This document shows positions 27,185 to 36,337 of a stretch of 64,000 bases of DNA, in pieces. The stretch lies in contig SCSG01000008.1 in the NCBI GenBank assembly GCA_004322135.1, forward strand, positions 248,001 to 312,000. The letters are read 5' to 3'. The notes below the pieces were generated by a model. It worked only from the letters and a program-made list of their open reading frames with translations, made no database searches and was not told where the DNA came from. Position 1 is the first letter of the stretch. Each line of letters starts with the position of its first letter. A program made the translations under genes and the position numbers. This DNA is from Burkholderiaceae bacterium (GTDB taxonomy: Bacteria; Pseudomonadota; Gammaproteobacteria; Burkholderiales; Burkholderiaceae_B).

Positions 27185-28198
27185 ATGACTACTATCAAGA
27201 CTATTCAGTTACTGCCGGGCGGTGGCTTCGACAAAATTGTCGTTGCAACCACAGGATCACGCGATCCCGACCCTGGCGAAATCCGCGTAAAAATTCATGC
27301 CAGCTCCCTCAATTATCACGACTACGGCGTGGTCACCCAGGGAGTGGCATCGCACGAAACCCGCATCCCTATGTCGGACGGTGCCGGTGAAGTTATTGCC
27401 ATTGGAGCAGGCGTGAGCGAATTCAAGGTCGGCGACCATGTCGTAAGCACCTTCTTCCCCGACTGGCAGGATGGCGAGCCCATCGCCGACAGCTTCGCGC
27501 GAACGCCGGGTGACGGCATCGACGGGTACGCCCGCGAAGAAGTCACTGCGCATACGACCGCCTTCACCCATGCGCCGCAGGACTACAGTCACGCGGAAGC
27601 GGCCACACTGACTACCGCAGGCCTTACGGCATGGCGTACGTTAATCGTCAATGGTCAACTAAAACCCGGTGATACAGTTCTACTGCAGGGGACAGGAGGC
27701 GTATCCATCTTCGCCCTGCAGTTTGCCAAACTGGCAGGGGCGCGCGTAATCGCCACTTCGTCCAGCGACGCAAAGCTTGCCCGCATGAAGGCACTGGGTG
27801 CCGACGAGCTGATCAACTATCGCACAGACCCCGATTGGGGCATGACCGCGCGGCGGCTCACCCGCGGCCGTGGCGTGGACCACGTGATTGAAGTCGGTGG
27901 CTCGGCCACACTGCCTCAATCCATGCTTGCGACTCGCGTCGGTGGGCATGTTGCAGTGATCGGTATCCTCAGCGGCATTGAAGGTCCGCTGTCCATAAGG
28001 TTGGCGTTATCCCGGCAATTGCGCCTGCAAGCCGTTCTGGTTGGCAACCGCACCCAGCAACAACAAATGATAAAGGCCATCGAGGCCAACACCCTGCGCC
28101 CGGTCATAGACAAGCACTTTGCACTGGAACAAATCGCCGACGCGTTCCGATACCAGGAAAGCGGCCAGCACTTTGGCAAAATCGTGCTCGACATCTGA
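27185..28198 (+). CDS. NAD(P)-dependent alcohol dehydrogenase, MDR family
   Basis: 337 residues from MTTIKTIQLL; the frame opens at 27140 but 15 leading residues look non-coding. GroES-like N-domain (LNYHDYGVV, GAGEVIAIGAGV) and Rossmann domain with LLQGTGGVSIFALQFAKLAG (about 158-177). Catalytic zinc ligands of classical ADHs are not visible. 37 bases separate it from fumarylacetoacetase, so the two form an operon. Confidence 0.85.
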   Translation: MTTIKTIQLLPGGGFDKIVVATTGSRDPDPGEIRVKIHASSLNYHDYGVVTQGVASHETRIPMSDGAGEVIAIGAGVSEFKVGDHVVSTFFPDWQDGEPIADSFARTPGDGIDGYAREEVTAHTTAFTHAPQDYSHAEAATLTTAGLTAWRTLIVNGQLKPGDTVLLQGTGGVSIFALQFAKLAGARVIATSSSDAKLARMKALGADELINYRTDPDWGMTARRLTRGRGVDHVIEVGGSATLPQSMLATRVGGHVAVIGILSGIEGPLSIRLALSRQLRLQAVLVGNRTQQQQMIKAIEANTLRPVIDKHFALEQIADAFRYQESGQHFGKIVLDI

Positions 28199-28235
28199 AT
28201 ACAACTACCAGCCAATCACCGAACAAGGATCATCC

Positions 28236-29513
28236 ATGACTACAACACAAAGCTGGGTCGAAAGCGCCAACGATGCGCAATGCGATTTCTCCATCCAGAA
28301 CCTTCCCTTCGGCATCTTCAGCGACGCCTCCAACCGCGAAGCACGTGTGGGTGTCGCCATTGGCAACCAGATTCTGGATCTTTCGGTCCTGCAAGCCGCG
28401 AAATTGCTGAAAGTGCCGGGTGCCAACCACGCCACGTTCGCCAGCCCAACCCTGAATAGCTTCATTGCGCTGGGCAAGGCGGCGTGGGCGGCCACCCGCA
28501 CACAAATCACAACGCTGCTGCAGGCAGATCACACAACGTTGCGTGACGATGCCGCGCTGCGTTCACGCGCACTGCACAAGCAGGCCGACGCCACACTTCA
28601 CCTGCCGGTGCATATTCCGGGCTACACCGACTTCTATTCGTCCGAAGAACACGCCACCAACGTTGGCGCGCTGTTCCGCGACCCCAACAACGCGTTGATG
28701 CCGAACTGGAAGGAAATCCCCATTGGCTACAACGGACGTGCTTCGTCGGTTGTCGTGAGCGGCACCGAGGTACGGCGTCCCAACGGCCAAATCAAATTGC
28801 CCAATCAGGAACGGCCCGTATTTTCGGCGTGCCGAAAACTGGATATTGAACTGGAAACGGGCTTCATCATTGGCCAGCCGTCAAAACTCGGTACACCCAT
28901 TCGCTGCGAAAACGCCGAAGACCATATTTTCGGCATGGTGCTGCTGAATGATTGGTCGGCGCGCGACATACAGGCATGGGAATACGTGCCGCTTGGCCCA
29001 TTCAACGCCAAAACCTTTGCCACCACCATATCGCCGTGGATCGTCACCATGGCTGCGCTGGAGCCCTTCCGGGTTCAGCAGCCAGCGCAGGCTCCCGAGC
29101 CGCTTCAATACCTGAGGCACTCGGGCAGCCACGCCTTCGACATCCAGTTGGAGGCCTATCTGAAGCCGGCCGATGCAGCCCAAGCCATGCGCCTGTCGCA
29201 CACCAACTTCAAATACATGTACTGGACCATGGCACAACAACTGGCACACCACTCCATCTCGGGCTGTAACACCAACATCGGAGACCTGATGGGGTCGGGC
29301 ACAATCAGCGGCCCCACGCGCGACTCGCTTGGCAGCCTGCTGGAAATGAGCCTGAACGGAAAAAGTCCGGTATCGCTGGGCAGCGGATACACCCGCAGCT
29401 TTCTCGAAGACGGCGACGAAGTGACCCTTAAGGGTTGGTGCAACGGCGACGGCTACCGAGTGGGTTTCGGATCCTGCACAGGGAAGATCCTTCCAGCCAT
29501 AAAAATGGCGTAA
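28236..29513 (+). CDS. fahA: Fumarylacetoacetase
   Basis: 425 residues, normal for bacterial FAH. It splits fumarylacetoacetate to fumarate and acetoacetate, or a related acylpyruvate. Seen: an N-terminal FAH domain (FGIFSDASNREARVGVAIG), the catalytic/metal region YTDFYSSEEHATNVG, the metal ligands in LDIELETGFIIG and LLNDWSARDIQAWEY, and GSGTISGPTRDS. ATG at 28236; earlier frame text overlaps the previous gene and is rejected. No homogentisate dioxygenase is in the window, so its substrate here could be another ring-cleavage product. Confidence 0.93.
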   Translation: MTTTQSWVESANDAQCDFSIQNLPFGIFSDASNREARVGVAIGNQILDLSVLQAAKLLKVPGANHATFASPTLNSFIALGKAAWAATRTQITTLLQADHTTLRDDAALRSRALHKQADATLHLPVHIPGYTDFYSSEEHATNVGALFRDPNNALMPNWKEIPIGYNGRASSVVVSGTEVRRPNGQIKLPNQERPVFSACRKLDIELETGFIIGQPSKLGTPIRCENAEDHIFGMVLLNDWSARDIQAWEYVPLGPFNAKTFATTISPWIVTMAALEPFRVQQPAQAPEPLQYLRHSGSHAFDIQLEAYLKPADAAQAMRLSHTNFKYMYWTMAQQLAHHSISGCNTNIGDLMGSGTISGPTRDSLGSLLEMSLNGKSPVSLGSGYTRSFLEDGDEVTLKGWCNGDGYRVGFGSCTGKILPAIKMA

Positions 29514-29592
29514 CCAGGTACGGCATAAAGCGACGGCACCCGCTCAGAGCGACAAAGCACGCGGCAGGAATGCGAGTTCGCCAAGTGATGCG

Positions 29593-30315
29593 CTAGGTCT
29601 TGCAATTCCGTACCCAGCGGCTGTAAAGCCGGGCCAAGACCTGAGTCATGGCGCGGGTCCGCGCCGGCACATCGCGCCGCGTTTCCTCCATCGAGGTTAC
29701 AGCAGGGTTGCCTTCCGCGAACTCGCGCTCCAGTTGCGCCCCGTTGCGCTCCAGAGACAAGGCGACAAGTTCAGGCGTCATCTCGAAATGCGACTGCATA
29801 GCCAGGTGCATGTCGCGCAATACAAAAGCCTGATTCTCGCAATTCACGCCCGTGCCTATGCGCACGGCGCCACGTGGCAGGTCGAACGTGTCGCTATGCC
29901 ACTGAAACGCTGGTATGGACGCCCCTTCGTCTTCGCCCCACCAGTCACGCCCGACTTCGCCGCCTTCCACCACAACATGTTGCCAGCCGATTTCCGTGCG
30001 CACGTTCTTGCGAACATTCGCGCCAAATGCAAACGCCAGCAGTTGACTGCCCAGGCAATGGCCCGCAACGGGAATGTCATGGTTGTCGGCCTGCCGCATC
30101 AGCGTGCATTCCTGCTCGATCCACGGAAGCGAATCGTGAACCCCCATATAGCCACCCATGAAAATCAGGCCGGCATAGGCACGAGCGTCTTTGGGCACGG
30201 CCTCGCCCGTCACCACACTGACGACCTCGCAACGCATGCCAAGACCTTCAAGTATGGAAATCACGGACCCGGGAGCCCCGACTTCGGTATGCTGAAAAAT
30301 GGCGATGGGTTTCAT
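29593..30315 (-). CDS. Class I glutamine-amidotransferase-like protein
   Basis: 240 residues, a stand-alone GATase domain. The triad is visible: Cys87 in GHCLGSQ, His176 and Glu178 in QSHFEMT. In aniline-type operons a similar protein acts with a GS-like ligase and is thought to hydrolyse the gamma-glutamyl amide, so here it probably pairs with the ligase at 32125. It is last in the minus-strand Rieske cluster, 219 bases after the binding-protein gene; that gap holds a stem, so it may also have its own promoter. A free peptidase or GMP-synthase-like role is possible. Confidence 0.85.
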   Translation of the reverse strand: MKPIAIFQHTEVGAPGSVISILEGLGMRCEVVSVVTGEAVPKDARAYAGLIFMGGYMGVHDSLPWIEQECTLMRQADNHDIPVAGHCLGSQLLAFAFGANVRKNVRTEIGWQHVVVEGGEVGRDWWGEDEGASIPAFQWHSDTFDLPRGAVRIGTGVNCENQAFVLRDMHLAMQSHFEMTPELVALSLERNGAQLEREFAEGNPAVTSMEETRRDVPARTRAMTQVLARLYSRWVRNCKT

Positions 30316-30343
30316 AAATAAGTGTCCAGGTACATCTAACGCC

Positions 30344-30503
30344 CTGTCCGGCTGATCCGGATCGTCAACAACCGGACAGAACGATAGTGCGATGCCAACA
30401 GCGGCAACGCCCGGCCTTCATGATACCCGCTGCAGCTACGGTGCGAGTGCAAGGGCGAGGCCCGTACGGACACTGATGCCATCGACGCCGTGACGGACAC
30501 TGA
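30344..30503. repeat. Stem and short direct repeats between two operon genes
   Basis: CTGTCCGG (30344-30351) and CCGGACAG (30372-30379) form an 8-bp stem with a 20-base loop that contains a second small palindrome. ACGGACACTGA occurs at 30466-30476 and 30493-30503. The stem may attenuate transcription between the binding-protein gene and the amidotransferase gene. Confidence 0.35.
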
Positions 30504-30534
30504 CACCGCACCGATTCGCATCAACCGGATCAAC

Positions 30535-31722
30535 CTACATCCCTTCCTTGGCCGGATCCTTGACCTTGTCGAACTTGTCGAACTCGACATTGACAAGCTG
30601 GCCGTTGACGCGCTCGGTCTTGCGGATATATACCGTCTGCACGATGTCGCGCGTCACCGGGTCGATTTCAATTGGGCCGCGCGGGCTTTCAATCTTCATC
30701 CCCTTCAAGGCCTGCATGACCTTGTCGCCCTGCGTATCGCCGTGGGTTTTCTTCAACGCGGCGGCGATGGCCGTCATACCGTCATACGCTGTGACCGCGA
30801 AATAATTGGGACGCATCTTGGTGCCAAACTGTGCCACGTAATCCTGCACGAATTTCTTGTTCTTGGCCGAAGGATGCGCGTACGAATAGTGGTGACTGGT
30901 TATCAGCCCCAGCGCAACGTCACCCGTGGCTTCAAGGAAACTATCGTCCGTGGCTTCACCGGTGGCGAACAGTTTGATGCCGGCCTTGTCCATACCGCGT
31001 TCCTGCCAGGCCTTGAGAAAGGCCTGCGGCATGCCTCCCGAAGGGAAGAAAAAGAACGCCGCTTCAGGCTTGACGTCTTTGATGTGCTGCACGTACGCGG
31101 AGAAATCCAGATTGCTCATGGGTGTGCGAACGCTGTTGCTGACCTTGCCGCCACCCTTTTCAAAGGCCTTCTTGAAGGCTGTCTCGGCATCAACGCCCGA
31201 GGCATAATCGGCCACGACGGTATAGACGTCCTTGATACCCTGCTTCAGCATCCACTGCGCCATGGGCGCCGTAACTTGCTGCACCGTGAACGACAGACGC
31301 GCAATATACGGTGAGCTTTTCGTGATGCCCGATGAGGCGGCATTCATGATTATCGTCGGCACCTTGGCTTGCGTGGAAACTGCTGCCACGGCATAAGCAT
31401 TGGGGCTGAAATCAAGGCCAGTAATAAAGCTGACCTTATCGCGTACCACCAGCTCTTGTGCAGCCCGCTTGGCCACATCGGGCGCGGGGCCAGCCGTGTC
31501 CTTGCGAATGATCTCGACTTCCTTGCCGGCAATCTTGCCTTGATGTTCCTTGAGGTACAGGGCAATACCTGCATCGAACTGTCGGCCATAATCGGCATAG
31601 GGTCCGGTGTAGGTGGCAATAAGGCCAATGCGCAGTTTGCCGTTGTCTTCGGCATGGGCCATGGTCAACGTGCCCATGCAAGCCAGCGCAAGCGCGGTCA
31701 TTACATACGTTTTCTTTATCAT
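30535..31722 (-). CDS. Periplasmic amino-acid/aromatic-type ABC substrate-binding protein
   Basis: 395 residues from MIKKTYVM, with a signal peptide ending near TMAHA. The type 1 periplasmic binding-protein fold (LRIGLIATYTGPYADYGRQF, about 25-45; FITGLDFSPNAYAVA) is that of LivJ-like proteins, many of which bind aromatic or other small acids. No permease or ATPase genes adjoin it, so it must share membrane parts with another system. It lies between ferredoxin and amidotransferase genes in the minus-strand Rieske cluster, suggesting it fetches the pathway substrate. Confidence 0.88.
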   Translation of the reverse strand: MIKKTYVMTALALACMGTLTMAHAEDNGKLRIGLIATYTGPYADYGRQFDAGIALYLKEHQGKIAGKEVEIIRKDTAGPAPDVAKRAAQELVVRDKVSFITGLDFSPNAYAVAAVSTQAKVPTIIMNAASSGITKSSPYIARLSFTVQQVTAPMAQWMLKQGIKDVYTVVADYASGVDAETAFKKAFEKGGGKVSNSVRTPMSNLDFSAYVQHIKDVKPEAAFFFFPSGGMPQAFLKAWQERGMDKAGIKLFATGEATDDSFLEATGDVALGLITSHHYSYAHPSAKNKKFVQDYVAQFGTKMRPNYFAVTAYDGMTAIAAALKKTHGDTQGDKVMQALKGMKIESPRGPIEIDPVTRDIVQTVYIRKTERVNGQLVNVEFDKFDKVKDPAKEGM

Positions 31723-31792
31723 AATTTTTCCGATTAAACAGCGGGTTGGTGAATACTGCTGGGCTTGCTGCAGGCAACAGACGCAAAAATTT

Positions 31793-32116
31793 TCAGGATT
31801 GCGTTTCGGGTACTTGAACAGCCAGCCCATCCAGTTCGGGCGTCACAGTGATCTGGCAGCTTAGGCGGCTGTTCGGTTGGCGCGGGCTTGCCACGGCGTC
31901 GAGCAGATCATTTTCCATCTCGTCGGGTACGGGCAGCAGAGGCAGAAAGGCCTCGTCCACGTACACATGGCAGGTGGCGCACGAACAGCAGCCACCACAC
32001 TCGGCATCAATGCCATGCACATTATTGTGGATAGCGGTCTCCATGACGGATGCCCCATTATTGGCATCAATCTCGCGCACGCTACCGTCATGAAGGGTAA
32101 AGTGAATGATCGGCAT
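31793..32116 (-). CDS. [2Fe-2S] ferredoxin, adrenodoxin/putidaredoxin type
   Basis: 107 residues from MPIIHFTL. Cluster ligands follow the C-x5-C-x2-C-x37-C pattern: Cys40, Cys46, Cys49 and Cys87 (AECGGCCSCATCHVYVDE, then LSCQITV). It would feed electrons to the Rieske oxygenase at 33564. No ferredoxin reductase gene is visible in the cluster. It sits 8 bases after the ligase stop in the same direction. Confidence 0.93.
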   Translation of the reverse strand: MPIIHFTLHDGSVREIDANNGASVMETAIHNNVHGIDAECGGCCSCATCHVYVDEAFLPLLPVPDEMENDLLDAVASPRQPNSRLSCQITVTPELDGLAVQVPETQS

Positions 32117-32124
32117 GGGTCGTC

Positions 32125-33567
32125 CTAGAACGTGTCGAAGTATTCGCGGTGTTCCCACTCGGTCACCTCGAGATTGAAACGCGCAATCTCCGCCTCTTTG
32201 ATAAAGCACATGTAGTCGATAAAAGGCTGGCCCATCTGTTCACAAAGGTAGGTATCCTGACGCAGACATTGCAAGGCTTCAGGCAGCGACCGCGGCAACG
32301 GAGCGGCCGGCGTCTCGTAAGGCGCATCGGCCGATGGCCCTGGGTTCAACCCGGCTTCAATGCCATGCAGGCCTGAAAGAAGTTGCGACGCCATGTAAAA
32401 ATAAGGGTTGGCTGCCGGCTCGCCGACACGGTTTTCAATACGCGTTGCGGCCAGACCCGGGCCACCCAGCACGCGCAGCATGGCTGCACGATTGTCGCGT
32501 GCCCACGTCGCGCGGTCGGGTGCCAGCGAAAACGGGCGATAGCGACGGTACCCGTTAATGGTTGGACTGGCAAAGAATGCCGCCGCGCAAGCGTGTTCTT
32601 TAAGCCCGCCAAGATACGCCATGCCTGTCGCGGAAAGATCTGTACCGCCATCCGCCTCGGGTATGAATACATTGACGCCATCGCTTTTGCGGCGCAACGA
32701 CTGGTGCAGATGCCAGCCGCTGGACATGACGTTGGGAATGCGCGGGCGGCACATGAACGTGGCGTGGTAGCCGTTGCGCTGGCACACTTGCTTGATAGCA
32801 CTGCGCAGCAAGACCATGAGATCGGCGGGCGCCATGCCGCACGTGACACCAAAGGTAAGTTCGAACTGGCTGGGGCCGAATTCGATTTCGAGCGAGCACA
32901 GCGGCAAACCCAGGGCCTGCAGCTGGGTGCGCAGCAATTCCATCAGCCCATCGACCCGGTCATAACGCAACTCGGTGAGGTATTGATACCCATGCGTCAG
33001 CAGTGACACGCCGGGCGGCGTGCCTGGCTGCCCCGATTCATTCAGCGCAAGGTGCGGGTCATCGAGTTTGAAAACATGAAACTCCACTTCCAGTCCGGCA
33101 ACAAAATCCAGGCCATGCTTGTCCAGCTTCTGGATGGCCTGCTGCAGGATATAGCGCGATGCAAAGGGCCAGGGCTGACCATCGGCCAAATACGCATCAC
33201 ACAAGACCCAGCCCGTTTTATGTGCCCAGGGCAATATCCGGAACGTGGACGGGTCGGCCACGACGGTGAAATCCGACCCTCCGCGCAGCCCGTCAAGCTG
33301 ATATCCGCCGCTATTGAAAACCGGAAATACCGTTTTATGGGATGTGTCTTTCAGGAGCAGCGTGGATGTAAGATTCACGCCGTCCCACAAAACTTTGCGC
33401 GCCTCGGCAGCCACCAGGGTTTTACCACGCAATACGCCATGCTGATCGGGGTACGCAAACCGTAACGTCTCGATTTCGCCGGTGTCGATGCGGGCCGCCA
33501 ATTCACGGCCCAGGCGCTGTTGCTCATCGGACCACAGCCCGAATCTGTCCACAAAGGAACTGATCAT
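32125..33567 (-). CDS. Glutamine-synthetase-like amide ligase (probable gamma-glutamyl-amine synthetase)
   Basis: 480 residues from MISSFVDRF; the ATG overlaps the oxygenase stop by 4 bases. GS catalytic text is seen: FVAGLEVEFHVF and SLEIEFGPSQFELTFG (metal-binding glutamates), RPRIPNVMSSGWHLHQSL (the GxHxHxSL loop), WARDNRAAMLRVLGG and TRIENRVGEPAANPYFYMA. It belongs with GS-like ligases that join glutamate to amines (the PuuA, IpuC and TdnQ type). Its place between an oxygenase and a ferredoxin points to amine activation before oxidation. True GS would not sit here. Confidence 0.85.
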   Translation of the reverse strand: MISSFVDRFGLWSDEQQRLGRELAARIDTGEIETLRFAYPDQHGVLRGKTLVAAEARKVLWDGVNLTSTLLLKDTSHKTVFPVFNSGGYQLDGLRGGSDFTVVADPSTFRILPWAHKTGWVLCDAYLADGQPWPFASRYILQQAIQKLDKHGLDFVAGLEVEFHVFKLDDPHLALNESGQPGTPPGVSLLTHGYQYLTELRYDRVDGLMELLRTQLQALGLPLCSLEIEFGPSQFELTFGVTCGMAPADLMVLLRSAIKQVCQRNGYHATFMCRPRIPNVMSSGWHLHQSLRRKSDGVNVFIPEADGGTDLSATGMAYLGGLKEHACAAAFFASPTINGYRRYRPFSLAPDRATWARDNRAAMLRVLGGPGLAATRIENRVGEPAANPYFYMASQLLSGLHGIEAGLNPGPSADAPYETPAAPLPRSLPEALQCLRQDTYLCEQMGQPFIDYMCFIKEAEIARFNLEVTEWEHREYFDTF

Positions 33568-34910
33568 GCCTGCCGCACCGCGTCGGCAGCCAGGCGCGCG
33601 CTGGCCCAATCGGACGTGCGGCGCCGGTCAAGATCTGCCTGCTTCCAGTAGGCTACAGGATCGAGCCCGGTTGTGTTGACGCCATCAACCGAGGCCGGGC
33701 CAGTAATGCCGGGCGCCTGCTCAGGGGTAAGAAGCATGGGAGCGCCTGGCTCGCCGGCCAGGGTGCTTTCGATGGCCTTGACCAACATGCGCCGATACGC
33801 CATGACGCCCTTGTCGGTGGTGCCAAGGTGCTCGCGCGTGCGATCCTGAATGGGCCCAAGCGACTCGCAGGCCCACTGGTCATGCACATTGATGTCGCTA
33901 CCCAGGCCGGTATAGGTTTCGGTAAGCTGCTCGTCAACGCTATACCCGTAGTTGTTGCGCTTATTCTTGCGCGACGTGTAATCCGGCAGTTCGTAAAGTT
34001 CCAGACGCTGGTCACGCATCTGCTGCTTGTTGACGGGCTCGGTGAAGCTCGTAAAAATGGCGTACCAGTAATTGTTGTAATCATCGACCGGGACATGCCA
34101 TTGCGAGATGGTCATTTCGGCACTCATGGGAATGACAAACGCCTGCGGAAATATGATGTTGGTGACGCGTACGTGAGTTTGCTCTTGCGGCAGCCTGCGC
34201 AAGGCCGTAAGACGCAGGCCGTAGTCGGTTGTCTCGACTGAAATATCGGGACGGCCGTATTCGCGCAACACCTTGGTGATGGGCATCTGGGAATTGGCTG
34301 AGGCACCGCGAAACTGCTTGCCATAGCTACCCGATGGATCTTCGTCCTCGAAAAAGCGATGCAGGTACGAGGCATGGGCCGGATCCATGCCAACCTCGAG
34401 TGCCTGCAGCCAGTTGCACTCGAAAAGGCCCTTGAACGCGAACGTATGCGTACCCGGAGCCACAAAACAGTCGAGTTCGGGAAAGGCAGGAGGTTCGCCT
34501 TCGCCCAAATACGCAAAGATAATGCCGCTGCGCTCAATGACGGGATACGCTTTTTGGCGAACACGGCTGCACAACTTGCTGCCTTCAGGCTCGGCGGGGG
34601 TTTCCAGACATGCACCCTTCACATCGAAGAGCCAGCCATGAAAGGCACAACGCAACCCGCCATCTTCAAGGCGCCCTCTGGACAGGTCGGCACCCCGATG
34701 CGGGCAGTCGCGATCGAGCATGCCCAAATTACCGTGTTCATCACGAAAAAGTACAAATTGCTGACCCAGCAGCTTGACCACGTGCACCGGGCGCTTGCCG
34801 TCGAGTTCATCAGCCAGCGCCGCAGGCTGCCAGTAACGGCGCAACAACGTGCCCGCAGGAGTACCCGGCCCGACCCGAGTGATGAAATCGTTTTGTTCCT
34901 TGCTTAACAT
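33564..34910 (-). CDS. Rieske non-heme iron oxygenase, phthalate-dioxygenase type, alpha subunit
   Basis: 448 residues from MLSKEQND at 34910; the frame opens at 34937 but the first residues lack a site. The N-terminus (RVGPGTPAGTLLRRYWQPAALADEL) is typical of the phthalate 4,5-dioxygenase group. Rieske cluster ligands Cys69/His71 (DCPHRGAD) and Cys88/His91 (CAFHGW) are present, and mononuclear iron ligands Asp176, His179 and His184 lie in DPAHASYLH. It has no beta subunit, as expected for this alpha-only class. First gene of the minus-strand cluster, with GntR divergent. Confidence 0.9.
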   Translation of the reverse strand: MLSKEQNDFITRVGPGTPAGTLLRRYWQPAALADELDGKRPVHVVKLLGQQFVLFRDEHGNLGMLDRDCPHRGADLSRGRLEDGGLRCAFHGWLFDVKGACLETPAEPEGSKLCSRVRQKAYPVIERSGIIFAYLGEGEPPAFPELDCFVAPGTHTFAFKGLFECNWLQALEVGMDPAHASYLHRFFEDEDPSGSYGKQFRGASANSQMPITKVLREYGRPDISVETTDYGLRLTALRRLPQEQTHVRVTNIIFPQAFVIPMSAEMTISQWHVPVDDYNNYWYAIFTSFTEPVNKQQMRDQRLELYELPDYTSRKNKRNNYGYSVDEQLTETYTGLGSDINVHDQWACESLGPIQDRTREHLGTTDKGVMAYRRMLVKAIESTLAGEPGAPMLLTPEQAPGITGPASVDGVNTTGLDPVAYWKQADLDRRRTSDWASARLAADAVRQA

Positions 34911-34940
34911 GGCACCCACAGCTCCTGATTGAATCACGAA

Positions 34941-34957
34941 TTGAATACAATTGTATT
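34941..34957. promoter_or_regulatory. Putative GntR operator near the Rieske start
   Basis: TTGAATACAA at 34941-34950 overlaps the palindrome AATACAATTGTATT (34944-34957), 31 bases upstream of the oxygenase start. It resembles TTGCATACAA at 35271. The 530-base divergent gap is unusually AT-rich (35190-35285). Confidence 0.45.
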
Positions 34958-35270
34958 GATATTGTTTTTATGCCAACAATAAGAACTAACCCTTAATCCG
35001 GCCGAGCCAGGCCGGATGCTTCGCAAAGATAAAACAGCGTTACCAACGCCACAGGCCAAACATGGTGCGCATTTTAACGATTCAGGGCCCATGCAACGCG
35101 CAAAGCTGCCCCGCCAACCAGAGCGTGCCACGGCGACACGGCTTTCACACCACCACGCATGAAGCAGCTATGATATCGAGGAAATTTGCATGGATTCCAA
35201 AAAAACGCTGATAAAACTTATAAATTTAATTGTAGCTATATGATTATTATAGAATTTTAATATTTATTTA

Positions 35271-35280
35271 TTGCATACAA
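35271..35280. promoter_or_regulatory. Second GntR-like box
   Basis: TTGCATACAA, equal to the first box in nine of ten bases and close to TTGTATACAA, the type of site bound by FCD-domain GntR proteins. It lies in the AT-rich part of the divergent gap, 162 bases before the GntR gene. Function is inferred. Confidence 0.4.
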
Positions 35281-35442
35281 TTTGACCAAAACTCATGCGG
35301 GCGAGTTTTCGACAACAACGCATTGACACGCCCCCCACCGCCATATTCGCGGCACGATCGGCATCGCACACTCACGCGGCACATAAGATAAACTTGTCCC
35401 CGGCACGCACGCCCGCAAAGTCCGACCTTATTCCACCCCGAC

Positions 35443-36183
35443 ATGTCCTCACTGCAATCCCGCATCCTTGTCCAGCTACGCGGCCTCATCCTTAACGGCA
35501 CGTTCGCCCCCGGCGAGCGCCTGGCCGAGATCCCACTGGCCGAACGGCTCGGCGCATCACGCACCCCTGTGCGTCAGGCACTGGTCAACCTCGAACACGA
35601 AGGCCTCATCGAGCTTTCTCCGGGTGGCGGATACAAGATGCGCAGCTTCACCATGCAGGACGTCTCCGACGCCATCCGGCTGCGCGGCGTGATAGAGGGG
35701 TTCGCTGCAAGGCTGCTGGCCGAGAATGGCGCGTCACGCCGCACGCTGCGTATCCTGCACGAATGCCTGGACAACGGCGACAAAATCGTCAACAAGTCCA
35801 GCATGGATCTGGACGACTACGCCGCCTATGCCGATATGAACGACCGCTTCCACTACGTGCTGATTACAAGCTGCGGCAATCGGGCGCTGGAACGCACCAT
35901 GGACATGCTCAACGGCCTGGCCTTTGGCGCGGCCAGCGCCACCCTGCCCATGCAATCATCCATGGCCGAAGGCCAGCAGTGGATGAAGCTTGCGCACCTT
36001 ACCCACCACTCCATCGTCAACGCTATTGAGCACAGCCAGGGCGCGCGCGCCCAGGCTCTGGGCGAGGAACACGTGGAGATAGCGCGGCAAAACCTGGACT
36101 ACGCGCTCGAAAAGCCTGAACTGGCCGCCAAAGTCCTGCCCGGCATCCAGCTCATTTCAGACGCCCCAACACGCAAAAATTAA
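35443..36183 (+). CDS. GntR-family regulator with FCD domain
   Basis: 246 residues. Winged helix at about 1-70 (LILNGTFAPGERLAEIPLAERLGASRTPVRQALVNLE) and an all-helical FCD ligand domain (RLRGVIEGFAARLLAENGA, MNDRFHYVLI, THHSIVNAIE), where Asp/His residues usually bind a metal and an organic acid. Divergent from the Rieske operon, so probably its repressor. ATG at 35443, the first in frame. Confidence 0.9.
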   Translation: MSSLQSRILVQLRGLILNGTFAPGERLAEIPLAERLGASRTPVRQALVNLEHEGLIELSPGGGYKMRSFTMQDVSDAIRLRGVIEGFAARLLAENGASRRTLRILHECLDNGDKIVNKSSMDLDDYAAYADMNDRFHYVLITSCGNRALERTMDMLNGLAFGAASATLPMQSSMAEGQQWMKLAHLTHHSIVNAIEHSQGARAQALGEEHVEIARQNLDYALEKPELAAKVLPGIQLISDAPTRKN

Positions 36184-36337
36184 AGGCAGTCAGGGTATCC
36201 CCCTGGCCACGAAGCGCTCAACGGCTTCCAGAGGCCGAAGAATCGCTATCTTAAAAACCATTTTGCGTATATGCTTACCTGACAAAATGTTGAATACCAT
36301 TCAACCCAAAAAAACTTTGCCCAAAAAGGAGGCTGTT

